Shown here one piece after another: positions 52,865 through 62,100 of a DNA stretch of 64,000 bases (position 1 is its first letter; every line of letters begins with the position of its first letter). Under the pieces are notes generated by a model, which searched no databases, was not told the origin of the DNA, and saw only the letters and a list, made by a program, of their open reading frames with translations. Source of the stretch: Streptomyces rhizoryzae. GTDB lineage: Bacteria > Actinomycetota > Actinomycetes > Streptomycetales > Streptomycetaceae. The translations under genes and the position numbers were made by a program. The stretch covers positions 53,966 to 117,965 of the forward strand of contig NZ_JALMUV010000022.1 of assembly GCF_023155275.1 (NCBI RefSeq), in the 5' to 3' direction.

Positions 52865-53555
52865 CCAGGCCAACTCTGCGAGGGCTGGGGCTGGGGCTGG
52901 GGCTGGTTCCACGATCCGGGTGCTGCTCGCCGATGACGAGGAGATGATCCGGCACGGCATCCGGCTGATCCTCCGGCACACGGACGGCATCGACGTGGTG
53001 GGCGAGGCGGTCAACGGCGCGGAGGCCGTCGAGCTCGCCGCCGAGTGCCGGCCCGATGTGGTGCTCCTCGACATCCGTATGCCCGTCCTCGATGGGCTGG
53101 CAGCCATCGAACCGCTGATCGCGCTCGCCCCCAAGCCGCAGGTCGTCATGCTCACCACCTTCGGCGACGAGGAGAACGTCACCCGGGCCCTTCGGGCGGG
53201 TGCCACCGGATTCCTGCTCAAGGACGAAGGGGCACAGGAGCTGATCCGCGCGGTGCGGGCTGCGGCCGCGGGGGATGCCGTGCTCTCGCCGGGGGTCACC
53301 GGGGCCGTCATCCGGAGGATGCTGAGCGGCGGCGGGACCACTGCCCCGGAAAGCAGGGTGGCGGGGCTGACCAGCCGGGAACGGGAGGTACTGATCATGC
53401 TGGGGGAAGGCAGCTCGAACCCGGAGATCGGCAGGCGGCTCGGCATCGGCGTGGGGACGGTCAAGAGCCACGTCCGGTCGATCCTGGAGAAGACGGGCTG
53501 TGGCAGCCGGGTACAGGCGGGGCTGCTGGCACACCAGGCCGGGCTCATGGGCTGA
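52857..53555 (+). CDS. NarL/LuxR-type response regulator
   Basis: 232 aa from an ATG at 52857 with GAAGGA upstream, overlapping the kinase gene. Receiver domain: VLLADDEEM, phospho-acceptor Asp72 in VVLLDIRMPVLDG, conserved Thr and Lys regions (MLTTFGDEENV, GFLLKDEGA). The C-terminal helix-turn-helix is LTSREREVLIMLGEGSSNPE with VGTVKSHVRSILEK. It probably activates the ABC genes that follow 207 bp downstream. Confidence 0.94.
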   Translation: MTDQANSARAGAGAGAGSTIRVLLADDEEMIRHGIRLILRHTDGIDVVGEAVNGAEAVELAAECRPDVVLLDIRMPVLDGLAAIEPLIALAPKPQVVMLTTFGDEENVTRALRAGATGFLLKDEGAQELIRAVRAAAAGDAVLSPGVTGAVIRRMLSGGGTTAPESRVAGLTSREREVLIMLGEGSSNPEIGRRLGIGVGTVKSHVRSILEKTGCGSRVQAGLLAHQAGLMG

Positions 53556-53762
53556 AGCGCCCGGCTGGGGTCGCCTGCTCTGTCTCCGGGTAGGACTGCG
53601 ACTCCACCTGTTGGCAGAGGGGACGTGGTCCGTAAGGGCGACGCGGCAGCAGCCGATCTGCCCTGTTGGCAGTCGGCGTATTCGCTACCTGAGGGCGACG
53701 GATCCGGGGGTGGGCCGCGGCCACGATGGTCGGGAGCTTCAACAACCCTTCCAGGAGCACCT

Positions 53763-54542
53763 GTGCCGCTGCATGTCACTGCCCCGACCCGCCTCCGCGC
53801 CCCCTCCATTGCCGCCCGCGCGACGGATCTGACCAAGGTCTACGGCGCGGGCGAGACCCGCGTCGTCGCCCTTGACTCGGTGACGGTGGAGTTCGGGCGC
53901 GGCCGGTTCACCGCGATCATGGGCCCGTCCGGCTCGGGCAAATCGACGCTGATGCACTGCATGGCGGGGCTCGACACCATCTCCGGCGGGTCTGCTCGGA
54001 TTGGTGACACCGAGCTGTCCGGACTGACCGACCGTCAACTCACGAAGCTCCGCCGGGAGAAGATCGGCTTCGTCTTCCAGTCGTTCAACCTGCTGCCCAC
54101 GCTCAACGCCCTGGAGAACATCACACTGCCGCTGGATATCGCCGGCCGTAAGCCCGACCAGGAGTGGCTGGAGCTGATCGTGGGGACGGTCGGCCTGGCC
54201 GGGCGATTGCGGCACCGCCCCTCGCAGCTGTCCGGTGGCCAGCAGCAGAGGGTCGCCGTGGCCCGCGCGCTGGCCGGGCGTCCAGAGATCGTCTTCGCGG
54301 ACGAGCCGACGGGCAACCTCGACTCCCGCTCCGGCGCGGAGGTCCTGGGCTTTCTGCGGGACTCCGTAAGGGAGTTGGGGCGGACGGTGGTGATGGTCAC
54401 CCACGATCCGGTGGCCGCCTCCTACGCGGACCGGGTGGTCTTCCTCGCCGACGGAAGCGTCACCGACGAGCTGTCCGCCCCCACGCCCGAGGCCGTACTG
54501 GACCGTATGCGGCTCTTCGACGCCAAGGGACGGACGAGCTGA
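53763..54542 (+). CDS. MacB/LolD-type ABC transporter ATPase
   Basis: 259 aa from a GTG at 53763 with AGGAG upstream. Walker A IMGPSGSGKSTLMHCMAGLD, Q-loop FVFQSFNLLPTLNALEN, signature LSGGQQQRVAVARALAG, Walker B EIVFADEPTGNLDS and the His switch VMVTHDP. The VFQSFNLLP and DEPTGNLDS patterns mark the MacB/FtsE group. It pairs with the large permease encoded 72 bp downstream. Confidence 0.95.
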   Translation: MPLHVTAPTRLRAPSIAARATDLTKVYGAGETRVVALDSVTVEFGRGRFTAIMGPSGSGKSTLMHCMAGLDTISGGSARIGDTELSGLTDRQLTKLRREKIGFVFQSFNLLPTLNALENITLPLDIAGRKPDQEWLELIVGTVGLAGRLRHRPSQLSGGQQQRVAVARALAGRPEIVFADEPTGNLDSRSGAEVLGFLRDSVRELGRTVVMVTHDPVAASYADRVVFLADGSVTDELSAPTPEAVLDRMRLFDAKGRTS

Positions 54543-54614
54543 CGCATCTCTGCCTCCCTCCGGACCCCCGCTCCCCCGCTCCCCCGCACACTTCCAGGAC
54601 TGACACACACCACC

Positions 54615-57203
54615 ATGCTGCGTACCGCCCTGCGCAACGTCCTTGCGCACAAAGCCCGTTTGATCATGACCGCGCTCGCGGTCCTGCTGGGCGTCGCCTT
54701 CGTCTCGGGCACTCTCGTCTTCGCCGACACCACCGCGAACGCCTTCCGCAACGCCTCGGCCCGGAGCCTCCAGGGCGTGGCCGTCTCCGTGCGGGCGGAT
54801 CAGGCCAGCACCGCTCCCGATAGTGCGGGCGGCGTGGCCGGTAAGACCACCGGCGCCCTCGACACCGCCCTGGTGCGGAAGATCAGCCGACTGCCAGGCG
54901 TCGACGCGGTGCGCCCCACCGTCCACGGTCAGGCCACCCTGGCCGGTAGGGACGGTCGCCCGGTCAACGCCGACGCCACCGGGCAGAACCTGGCCACCAA
55001 CTACCTGCCGGGCAAGGACGGCAAGGACAGCCATTTCCCGATGAAGGAAGGGCGCGGCCCCGCCTCCGAGGACGAGCTGGCGCTGGACTCCAAGACCGCC
55101 GCGAAGGCCGGCTACCGCATCGGCGACACCGTCCGTCTCGCCACCGACGGCCCCACCCTGTCCAAGAAGCTGGTCGGCATCGTCGCCCTTGACGACCCCT
55201 GGGGCGCCGCCGGCGGCACCCTCGTCCTCTTCGACACCCGGACCGCGCAGAAACTGTTCCACCACCCCGGACAGTTCGACGAGATCACGGTCGCGGCCCG
55301 TACGGGGACCGACGAGTCCTCGCTGACCGCCCAGGTGCAGGCGCTGCTCCCCAAGGAAGGGGCCCGGGCCACCAGCGGGGCCGAACTGGCCGCCGAGCAG
55401 TCCGCCCAGATCGCCGAGAGCACGGGATACCTCACCAAGACACTGCTGGTCTTCGCCGGTATCGCGCTGTTCGTCGGCGTGTTCCTCATCGCCAACACCT
55501 TCACCATGCTGATCGCCCAGCGCAGCCGGGAGATCGCGCTGCTGCGGGCGATCGGCGCCTCACGCCGCCAGGTAATCCGCTCCGTCCTCATCGAGGCCGC
55601 CCTCCTCGGACTCGTGGCCTCGGCCGGCGGATTCGCGCTCGGCCTGGGCATCGCGACCGCGATGCGCCCGCTGCTCAACACGACCGGTGCCGAACTGCCC
55701 GAGGGACCGCTGGTCATCACACCCTCGGCCCCGCTGGCCTCGCTCGCAGTCGGCGTCGCCATCACCGTTCTGGCGGCCTGGCTGCCGTCCCGCAAAGCCG
55801 CGAAGATCGCCCCCGTGGCGGCGCTCACCAGTGTCGACCTGGCCCCACCTGCCCGCGCCCTGAGAGTCCGCAACGTGCTCGGCACCCTGCTCGCCGGGGC
55901 CGGGGTACTCGTGATGCTCCACGTCTCCACGCTCAAGGGCACCAAGGAGTCGAACCTGTTGGCCGCGATGCTCGGCGGCGTGCTGACCCTCGGCGGCGTG
56001 ATCGTCCTGGCGCCGCTGCTCTCCCGGCCGCTGATCACGCTCGCCGGCAAGGTCACCACCCGCTTCTTCGGTGTCAGCGGCAAGCTGGCCAAGGAGAACG
56101 CGCTGCGCAACCCACGCCGCACCGCCGCCACGGCATCCGCCCTGATGATCGGGCTCGCCCTGATCACCGGTCTGACGGTCGGCGCCCACTCCGCCCAGCA
56201 CGCCGTGGCCAAGGAAGCCACCGCGGGCCTGACCGCCGACTACAAGGTCAACTACAGCTCCGCCCGCGGGCTCGACGCGGACTCTGTCGACAAGGTCGCC
56301 CGGGTACCCGGGGTCGCCGCGGCCGCCCCCATCACCATGGCGCAACTCAACACCCGCGGCCGGTCCGCCGTCATCACCGGCACCGACCCGAAGGCGTTCG
56401 GCAAGGTGGCACGGCTCGACTTCCGCGCCGGCTCCCTGCACGACATCGGCCCCGGCAGGATCGCCGTCTCCGACGAGTTCGCACGGCGAGCCGGGCTTCA
56501 GATCGGCGCCACGCTCGACGCCGAGCTGGGCGGCGGCATGGCCGGCAGCAAGGCCGCGAAGCGAAAGCTGACGGTCGTCGGCATCTACGCCAAGGCCCCC
56601 ACCGTCGACCAGGCCCTGGGCACGCGCGCCGACGTGCTCCCGTACTCCGTGACCAAACAGTTCGACAACCTGTTGATCAAGGCCGACCGCGGCAGGACCG
56701 GCGGCGTTGAGCGCGCGATCCGCGCCTCGCTCGACGACAGCCCGCTGCTCCAGGTGCGCTCCCAGGAGCAACTCGTCAAGGACAACAACGAGAAGGTCAA
56801 CACGGTCCTCAGCATGACCTATGGGCTGCTCGGCATGGCCGTCGTCATCGCGGTCCTCGGCGTCGTCAATACCCTGGCCATGTCGGTCTTCGACCGTACC
56901 CGCGAGATCGGGATGCTGCGCGCCATCGGGCTCGACCGCTCCGGCATCCGGCAGATGGTCCGGTTGGAGTCGGTGGTCATCGCACTGTTCGGCGCGGTCC
57001 TCGGGATCGGCACGGGCATCTTCCTGGCCTGGGCCGCAGGCGGACTGACGAGGACCTCGATGCGCGAATACGAGACGGTCCTGCCGTGGGACAGGCTCGG
57101 CACCTTCCTGGTACTGGCGCTGATGACCGGCGTCCTGGCCGCCATCTGGCCCGCCCGTCGAGCCGCCCGCCTGAACATGCTGCGCTCCATTCAGCCGAGT
57201 TGA
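54615..57203 (+). CDS. MacB/FtsX-type ABC transporter permease
   Basis: 862 aa, ATG at 54615. Two FtsX repeats. The N-terminal span is ALRNVLAHKARLIMTALAVL. An extracellular domain spans about 45-270. Three spans follow near 280-400 with IALLRAIGASRRQVIRSVLI. The second half repeats this with LAKENALRNPRRTAATASAL, another outside domain and REIGMLRAIGLDRSGIRQMV near the end. Works with the preceding ATPase in mechanotransmission-type export or envelope stress response, probably under the adjacent two-component system. Confidence 0.95.
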   Translation: MLRTALRNVLAHKARLIMTALAVLLGVAFVSGTLVFADTTANAFRNASARSLQGVAVSVRADQASTAPDSAGGVAGKTTGALDTALVRKISRLPGVDAVRPTVHGQATLAGRDGRPVNADATGQNLATNYLPGKDGKDSHFPMKEGRGPASEDELALDSKTAAKAGYRIGDTVRLATDGPTLSKKLVGIVALDDPWGAAGGTLVLFDTRTAQKLFHHPGQFDEITVAARTGTDESSLTAQVQALLPKEGARATSGAELAAEQSAQIAESTGYLTKTLLVFAGIALFVGVFLIANTFTMLIAQRSREIALLRAIGASRRQVIRSVLIEAALLGLVASAGGFALGLGIATAMRPLLNTTGAELPEGPLVITPSAPLASLAVGVAITVLAAWLPSRKAAKIAPVAALTSVDLAPPARALRVRNVLGTLLAGAGVLVMLHVSTLKGTKESNLLAAMLGGVLTLGGVIVLAPLLSRPLITLAGKVTTRFFGVSGKLAKENALRNPRRTAATASALMIGLALITGLTVGAHSAQHAVAKEATAGLTADYKVNYSSARGLDADSVDKVARVPGVAAAAPITMAQLNTRGRSAVITGTDPKAFGKVARLDFRAGSLHDIGPGRIAVSDEFARRAGLQIGATLDAELGGGMAGSKAAKRKLTVVGIYAKAPTVDQALGTRADVLPYSVTKQFDNLLIKADRGRTGGVERAIRASLDDSPLLQVRSQEQLVKDNNEKVNTVLSMTYGLLGMAVVIAVLGVVNTLAMSVFDRTREIGMLRAIGLDRSGIRQMVRLESVVIALFGAVLGIGTGIFLAWAAGGLTRTSMREYETVLPWDRLGTFLVLALMTGVLAAIWPARRAARLNMLRSIQPS

Positions 57204-57763
57204 GTCAGGTGGACCCCACGCCGGCCGGGCCCCCTCGGATGCCCGCGGTAGAGGGCGCGGGCACGTGTCAAGTCGGCAGGCCCGTCCTGGCCGAGGTTGA
57301 GGAAGTAGTTCACCTGCCATGCCTGGGTGCTGCGGGCCTGCCGGCTGGTCGTGGTCACCCACGGCGGATAGACCCGGAATCCGCGCTTTCCGCCAGAGCC
57401 GTTTTCGGAGACGATGTTGCGCTCGCACAAGACCCCGCGCGGGAAGACGAACTGTCCGAAGCCAGCGTCGTCGCGGCTGCTGATGACGAAGAGGTCCACC
57501 CCGTCGCCGGCGTCGAAAGGCCGGATCGGTCCTTCCTTGGACCGCTGCCACACGGTGACGAACTGGCCGACCTTCGTCGGGGTGGTCTTGGCCACGCGGA
57601 ACCGAACCGAGCGGCCATCGAGCGTGAACGCGCAAGCCGCGTACTCCGCACTCTCCGGTTCGGGCACCGGCAGCGAGCAGGCGAAACCGCTCCGGTCGTA
57701 CACCAACGTCTTCGCCGCCAGCAGGTCCCCGTGAAGCCCCGTCCACGGTTGATCGGTCACCAT
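57191..57763 (-). CDS. MepB-family protein
   Basis: 190 aa, ATG at 57763. It contains SGFACSLPVPEPESAEYAAC and AFTLDGRSVRFRVAKTTPTK, then VGQFVTVWQRSKEGPIRPFD and FGQFVFPRGVLCERNIVSEN, the MepB core (related to Staphylococcus MepB, a DNA/RNA-binding-fold protein of unknown role). Convergent with the permease; the 3' ends overlap by 13 bp. Confidence 0.9.
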   Translation of the reverse strand: MVTDQPWTGLHGDLLAAKTLVYDRSGFACSLPVPEPESAEYAACAFTLDGRSVRFRVAKTTPTKVGQFVTVWQRSKEGPIRPFDAGDGVDLFVISSRDDAGFGQFVFPRGVLCERNIVSENGSGGKRGFRVYPPWVTTTSRQARSTQAWQVNYFLNLGQDGPADLTRARALYRGHPRGPGRRGVHLTQLG

Positions 57764-57988
57764 GCCGTCATCCTGCCATCACGCCCGTGCGCACCGCTGT
57801 GAACCTCCTGTCGTCAGCCGTGCAACCGGCGCCCCGGGATCCGCACCACATCCGCTGCACAAAACCCGCGGCCGGCCGGTGACCCCGACCGACGCGTCGG
57901 ACCCGCTCCAGCAGCCGGCCCGGCCTGGCATGAGGGCGGGGCGCGGGTGCCGCCGGGCCGGCGTTTGCGTGCGGACCGTCGTCCCCCG

Positions 57989-58393
57989 TCAGGCGCTACC
58001 GAGCTTGATCGCCTCGATGAGGAGCAGGAGGGCGCGCAGGATCAGGTATCCGCGCCGGGCCATCATGGCGGCCGAGGGCTTCAACCGTCCACGGCGCACG
58101 AACGGCCCGCGCCCCCGGGCGGAACGTGCGTGACCGATCAACGGCTCGAAGGACTTCCCGTCCCGCCCCTGCGGCCGCCCGGCGCGGCCCCGCCCCAGCC
58201 GGGAACGCGGCGGCCTGCGGGTGTCCGGGCAGGTCAGCACCCACCCCTCGGGCCGCTGTTCCAGCTCGATGTCGTACGCCCGTACCGACTCGATATCGAC
58301 CACATCGATCACCCGATGACCCGGCACATCGGCGCGCGGCAGCACCTCGCCCTCGCGCCGTTCGAAATGACGCAGGTCCACCCACCACCTCAC
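57989..58393 (-). CDS. hypothetical protein, tentative
   Basis: 134 aa from a GTG at 58393. Codon third positions are GC-rich as in real genes. It reads VDLRHFERREGEVLPRADVP and YDIELEQRPEGWVLTCPD in the N-terminal half and ends with a hydrophobic helix YLILRALLLLIEAIKL. No family recognised. It may be a remnant like its neighbours. Confidence 0.4.
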   Translation of the reverse strand: MRWWVDLRHFERREGEVLPRADVPGHRVIDVVDIESVRAYDIELEQRPEGWVLTCPDTRRPPRSRLGRGRAGRPQGRDGKSFEPLIGHARSARGRGPFVRRGRLKPSAAMMARRGYLILRALLLLIEAIKLGSA

Positions 58394-58699
58394 CGTGGCC
58401 CCCTACCACCGGCCGATGGAGAAGCTGGTCAAGACGTACGACGCGATCCACAGCTTCCCGCTGGACATATCCGCACCACTCGGCCCAGAAGGCGCGGTCT
58501 ACCGGAGGAAACCCGAGCGATCCTCCCCCGAGGGGCTCACACCCCTCTCTGCCACGCACACGACCACCTGCCGAGCCCCTGCCTCACGGTCCACCGTGGA
58601 GAAGGGACTCACGACGACCGCGCCGCGCCGGTGGGATGCCGAGATCCTGACCGCGGCGGCCGCGCCGGCCGTGTGCTGCGGCGAAATACTACGGCACCC

Positions 58700-58840
58700 G
58701 GCTCAGGCGGCCTCGCCGCAGGCGGTGGCCGATCCGGTCGGACGGCTGCGGGATGACCGCGCGGATTCCCCGGCGGCGCAGATGGCTGGGCATGGCCTGG
58801 GACGAGTACGCGCGATCGGCCGGAACGGCCAAGGGCCGGG
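58700..58840 (-). pseudogene. IS5-type transposase scrap
   Basis: Minus strand reads PADRAYSSQAMPSHLRRRGI and RAVIPQPSDRIGHRLRRG, the conserved middle of IS5-group transposases (DRAYSSRAIRAHLRRRGIRAVIP). Neither end of a transposase is attached. Confidence 0.8.
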
Positions 58841-58942
58841 TCCGGAGCCCGCGCCTGCACGCGGGCCGGCGCCACCCGGTCCCGGTACAGGTCTCAGACC
58901 GGTCTGACCTCAGACGTTCTCCGGGTGTCAATGAACTGAAAC

Positions 58943-59362
58943 GTGCCCGATCCCTTGCACAATCCCCTCATGCAGCCCCTGCCGGTTCCCTGTCCCGCGC
59001 ACCTCATCCCGGACGCCAGCGGCACCAACGCTTTCCACACCGCATACAGGCAAGCCATGGCGCATCACGCCGTGTTCGTCGCCATCGAATCGGACGGTCC
59101 GCGGTGGACCGTGAAGGCCGACACGCTCACCGCCGGCCCCGAATTCTCCCTCGACGACGCCGTGAACGACGCCGTCCGGGACGCGATCACCCGACTGGTC
59201 CGCATTCGAGAGGTCGGCTTGGACGCCTACACGGGTCCCGTCTACTTCATGATGCACGGCCTGAGCACTGAAGACCGCGCTCGCGAACTCGCCGCCGCGC
59301 TCCACGCCGCCTTGCACGGGGACCTGGAACCACTCCACCGGGCCGCCCCTCCCCCGCCCTGA
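58943..59362 (+). CDS. hypothetical protein
   Basis: 139 aa from a GTG at 58943; the ATG at 58970 is equally possible. It reads AHHAVFVAIESDGPRWTVKA and FSLDDAVNDAVRDAITRLVR, then YTGPVYFMMHGLSTEDRARE, looking like a small alpha/beta cytoplasmic protein with a Pro-rich end. No family recognised. It is surrounded by remnants but is itself intact. Confidence 0.6.
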   Translation: MPDPLHNPLMQPLPVPCPAHLIPDASGTNAFHTAYRQAMAHHAVFVAIESDGPRWTVKADTLTAGPEFSLDDAVNDAVRDAITRLVRIREVGLDAYTGPVYFMMHGLSTEDRARELAAALHAALHGDLEPLHRAAPPPP

Positions 59363-59394
59363 ACCGAACGTCACCCCGCTCCGCAACCTCCGCC

Positions 59395-59651
59395 CTCGCC
59401 CGGTCTTTCACAAAGGGCCGTACCGGCCGATCGGCGAGTGCGGCCAGCCCCAGGGCCGCGTGACGACCACCTCCCGGCCGCCGGCCTCCCGCCTCGCCCA
59501 CCACTGGTCGACCGCCTTCAGCGCCCCCGAAGACGGCCGCCACGTCCTCACGGTCCCGCCCCCCACCAACGCGGCAACCGCCCGCAGCCGTAGGGCCTCC
59601 TGCGCCGACGGCGACAGATGCCGCGCGTCCCCGAGCAGATCGCTCACACAC
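59395..59651 (-). pseudogene. IS630-like transposase N-terminal scrap
   Basis: Minus strand: SDLLGDARHLSPSAQEALRL and RAVAALVGGG in one frame, REDVAAVFG in another, then KAVDQWWARREAGGREVVVT back in the first. These are the winged-helix start of IS630-type transposases with at least two frameshifts. Downstream part absent. Confidence 0.75.
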
Positions 59652-59683
59652 CGCCGGCGACCCAGAGCCCGAACCGTTTCGGA

Positions 59684-59857
59684 TCAGTGCACCACGGTGA
59701 CGTCCGCGTCCGGTCTTCCGGGACGCTGTTGCATGACCACGATCTCACGTTTGAGGATCTTGCCCGTGGGCCCCTTGGGCAGAGCGTCGGCGAACGTGAC
59801 GATCCTTGGGTACTTGTAGGCGGCCACCTGCTGTTTGACGTAGTCACGCACCTGCTC
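59684..59857 (-). pseudogene. acyl-CoA ligase (AMP-forming) C-terminal remnant
   Basis: Minus strand reads DEQVRDYVKQQVAAYKYPRI and VTFADALPKGPTGKILKREI before a stop at 59684. This is the catalytic C-terminal lobe of acyl-CoA synthetases (PKGPTGKILKRE). The upstream 90 percent of the enzyme is missing; the sequence joins directly to the arsM remnant. Confidence 0.85.
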
Positions 59858-60284
59858 GTCGCCGACCTGAACGAGGGCGAACGGATTCTCGATCTGGGCT
59901 CCGGCGGCGGCATCGACGTCCTGCTGTCCGCCCGGCGCGTCGGCCCCACCGGCAAGGCTTACGGCCTGGACATGACTCCTGGACATGACTGAGGAGATGC
60001 TCGCCCTCGCCCTCGCCCGTACGAAGAAAGCCGGCGCCACGAACGTCGAGTTCCTCAAGGGCACCATCGAGGCCATCCCCCTGCCCGCGAACACCATCGA
60101 CGTCGTCATCTCCAACTGCGTGATCAACCTTTCCACCGACAAGCCCGCTGTCTTCGCCGAGATGTTCCGGGTCCTGGCGCCCGGCGGCCGGATCGGTGTC
60201 TCGGACGTCGTCGCCAACGACAGCCTCACACCTGAGCAGCGGGCCGAACGCGGCGACTACGTCGGTTGCATCGCCGGGTGCCTG
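59846..60284 (+). pseudogene. arsM: arsenite methyltransferase remnant
   Basis: Reads VADLNEGERILDLGSGGGID and VLLSARRVGPTGKAYGLDMT. After a frameshift come EEMLALALARTKKAGATNVE, GTIEAIPLPANTIDVVISNC, FRVLAPGGRIGVSDVVANDS and ERGDYVGCIAG. ArsM methylates As(III). The 5' end is fused to a ligase fragment, the 3' end to a regulator fragment. A 13-bp tandem duplication at 59965-59990 creates the shift, so the gene is dead. Confidence 0.88.
59965..59990. repeat. 13-bp perfect tandem duplication inside arsM remnant
   Basis: CCTGGACATGACT occurs twice head-to-tail (59965-59977, 59978-59990), precisely where the arsM reading frame changes from GLDMT to EEMLAL. Confidence 0.95.
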
Positions 60285-60597
60285 CGGGCCCAGCGGGCGG
60301 TCGTGTCGTGGACCTCGGCCAGGTCCCCGCCGCTGCGGGTGAGCCGGTAGCGGGCCGGGGTGGCTTCTTCGCCGGCGTGGACCACACCGACGTCGCGGGC
60401 GGCATCGAGGGCGTGCCGCAGCTGGTGGCGGGCGAGGTCGTCAAACGTGCTGCCGAAACTGCCGCGGCTGACCGCGCCGTTGTCGTCGATCTCACCGATG
60501 AGCCGGTTCAGGCCCGGCGAGGACAGCCCGCGCGCTACGACGACGAAGTCGGAGAGAGCGGGCCCCCATGGTCGCCGCCGCGCTGTAGGGCGAAAAC
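60257..60597 (-). pseudogene. winged-helix regulator remnant
   Basis: Minus-strand frame reads ALSDFVVVARGLSSPGLNRL, IGEIDDNGAVSRGSFGSTFD and DLARHQLRHALDAARDVGVV, ending with ARYRLTRSGGDLAEVHDTTA and RWARRHPA. It looks like a small winged-helix transcription factor common in Streptomyces. No start codon with a ribosome site is present, and its end runs into the arsM remnant. Confidence 0.55.
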
Positions 60598-60759
60598 GTC
60601 GGGCAGTTCCGCCCGCGCTCCTTCACCGACGATGACCTCCCCGTCCTGGACGGCGGAGACGGCGGCCCGGGCCCGGGTGTGTGGTGCGGCGTTGGCTACG
60701 GGGGCAACGAACGCGGCGAAGCCGATCGCTTTGACGATGACAGCAGTGGTGCGGCGCAT
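60535..60759 (-). CDS. possible truncated secreted peptide
   Basis: 74 aa from an ATG at 60759. The start AVIVKAIGFAAFVAPVANAA resembles a signal peptide with an Ala-x-Ala site. The rest (AAVSAVQDGEVIVGEGARAE) is short, and its end overlaps the regulator remnant, so the mature part may be truncated. Confidence 0.35.
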   Translation of the reverse strand: MRRTTAVIVKAIGFAAFVAPVANAAPHTRARAAVSAVQDGEVIVGEGARAELPDVFALQRGGDHGGPLSPTSSS

Positions 60760-60928
60760 GACCGCTCCCGCTTCGAGGCGTGTTGAGCGCGTGACGGCCG
60801 CACGTGGGAAACTCAGCGCATGCGCTGTGCCGCTGATGTGGGTGCTGCTGCATCGATCCCCCTCCTCCTTGTTCGCAGGCGCCCTCGGGGGATTTGGTTG
60901 CCCGTCACCTGCCCGTGCGCAGCTGTGG

Positions 60929-61666
60929 TCAGCGAGCGATCTCGTCCAGCAGTGACGCCAGTTCGTTGGGCCGGGAGAACATCGGCCAGTGCCCGGTGGG
61001 CAGGTGGAACAGGTCCATTTCCGCCATCGGTGCGAAGACCGGGTTGCCGCCGTCGGCCAGCATGCGCACCTGCTCGGGAGTGAATGTTGAAGCGATGACA
61101 GAGCAGTGCGTGTCGGGCGGCAGCGTGTGCCGATCCAGGGGGCGAGTGGCGGTCGCGAACGGCTGTGGTGTGGCCAACTCGGCCAGGCGCGCGAGGTGTT
61201 CGCTGGTGAGTCCTGCCAGGTTGTCCGGGTCCGCTGCCGGGTCGAACGCCGGTACGGGGAGCTGCCAGCCGTCTCCCTGCTCTGCGACCCGCTTGCGCCA
61301 CTCCTCCTGTGTCTGGGGCGTATTGAAGTCGATCAGAGCCATCCCGCCGGGCAACGGTCCGGCGTCCACATACACGATCCGGGCGATCCGCTCCGGAATC
61401 CGGTCTGCGGCACCGGTGACCGGCAGGTTTGCTCCGCTGTGCCCGACGAGCACTACATCCCGCAGATCGTTGTCGTCGATGAGAGCGACGATGTCCTCTA
61501 CATGTGTGTAGACGTCCACATCGGGAGTGGCCTCGGCTGCCCGGTCGGCCAGGCCGGTCAGCGTGAGTGGGTGGACGTCGTGTCCCGCTGCCCTCAGAAC
61601 CGGTGTCACTTCTTCCCATGCCCACGCTCCGAGCCAGAACCCGGGAACCAGAACGATCTTCGCCAT
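60929..61666 (-). CDS. alpha/beta hydrolase
   Basis: 245 aa using the ATG at 61666 (an ATG at 61678 is alternative). IVLVPGFWLGAWAWEEV forms the oxyanion-hole region. The nucleophile elbow is VVLVGHSGANLPVTGAADRI, with Ser in GHSG. The acid is likely in the FAPMAEMDLFHLP region and the His in PTGHWPMFSRPNEL. Close to small EstC/salicylate-esterase-like hydrolases. It stands alone and substrate is unknown. Confidence 0.92.
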   Translation of the reverse strand: MAKIVLVPGFWLGAWAWEEVTPVLRAAGHDVHPLTLTGLADRAAEATPDVDVYTHVEDIVALIDDNDLRDVVLVGHSGANLPVTGAADRIPERIARIVYVDAGPLPGGMALIDFNTPQTQEEWRKRVAEQGDGWQLPVPAFDPAADPDNLAGLTSEHLARLAELATPQPFATATRPLDRHTLPPDTHCSVIASTFTPEQVRMLADGGNPVFAPMAEMDLFHLPTGHWPMFSRPNELASLLDEIAR

Positions 61667-62100
61667 GGCCACTCTCATTTCGCGCTTGCCCTGCGGGATT
61701 GGACGCCAAGCTAGCCCCGATGGCGGACACCGGCTGTCCAAAAGGCGGGTGGCGACGGCCTCTTTCTGAGCAGTGCGAAACGCGTCGGCCGTTGCGCCGC
61801 GGCGGCGGCGTGGCTGAGATGACGCCGGTTGCCCCTGTGCAGGCTCTACGACGTGTGCGCCGCCGCTTCGCTCAGCTTGCCGGGGCGCCACGGGCCATCG
61901 GGTTCTCGCCGAGCCGGACCGACAGCGGCCGGACCGCAGCAGCAACCCCGACGTCCCGCAGACGGTCCCACCATCCTTGGCTGCCGCTGCGCCGCCTGGC
62001 CGCCGACCGGCCGTTCCCGGCAAGTCGGGGCCGCACTGGCCCCGCCCGCGCTTTCGCGGTCAGGGCTGGCCGGCCCGCGTCCGTTCTCCCTGCTGCTGTC
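61667..62100. other. intergenic region, nothing recognised
   Basis: 434 bp between the hydrolase start and the universal stress protein stop. Open frames on both strands read as Arg/Pro/Ser-rich and show no family pattern. It should contain the hydrolase promoter. Confidence 0.4.

Noticed and set aside
58395..58907. Plus-strand frame of 170 codons after the hypothetical gene at 58 kb
   Set aside because: No ribosome site and it reads antisense through a clear IS5 scrap.
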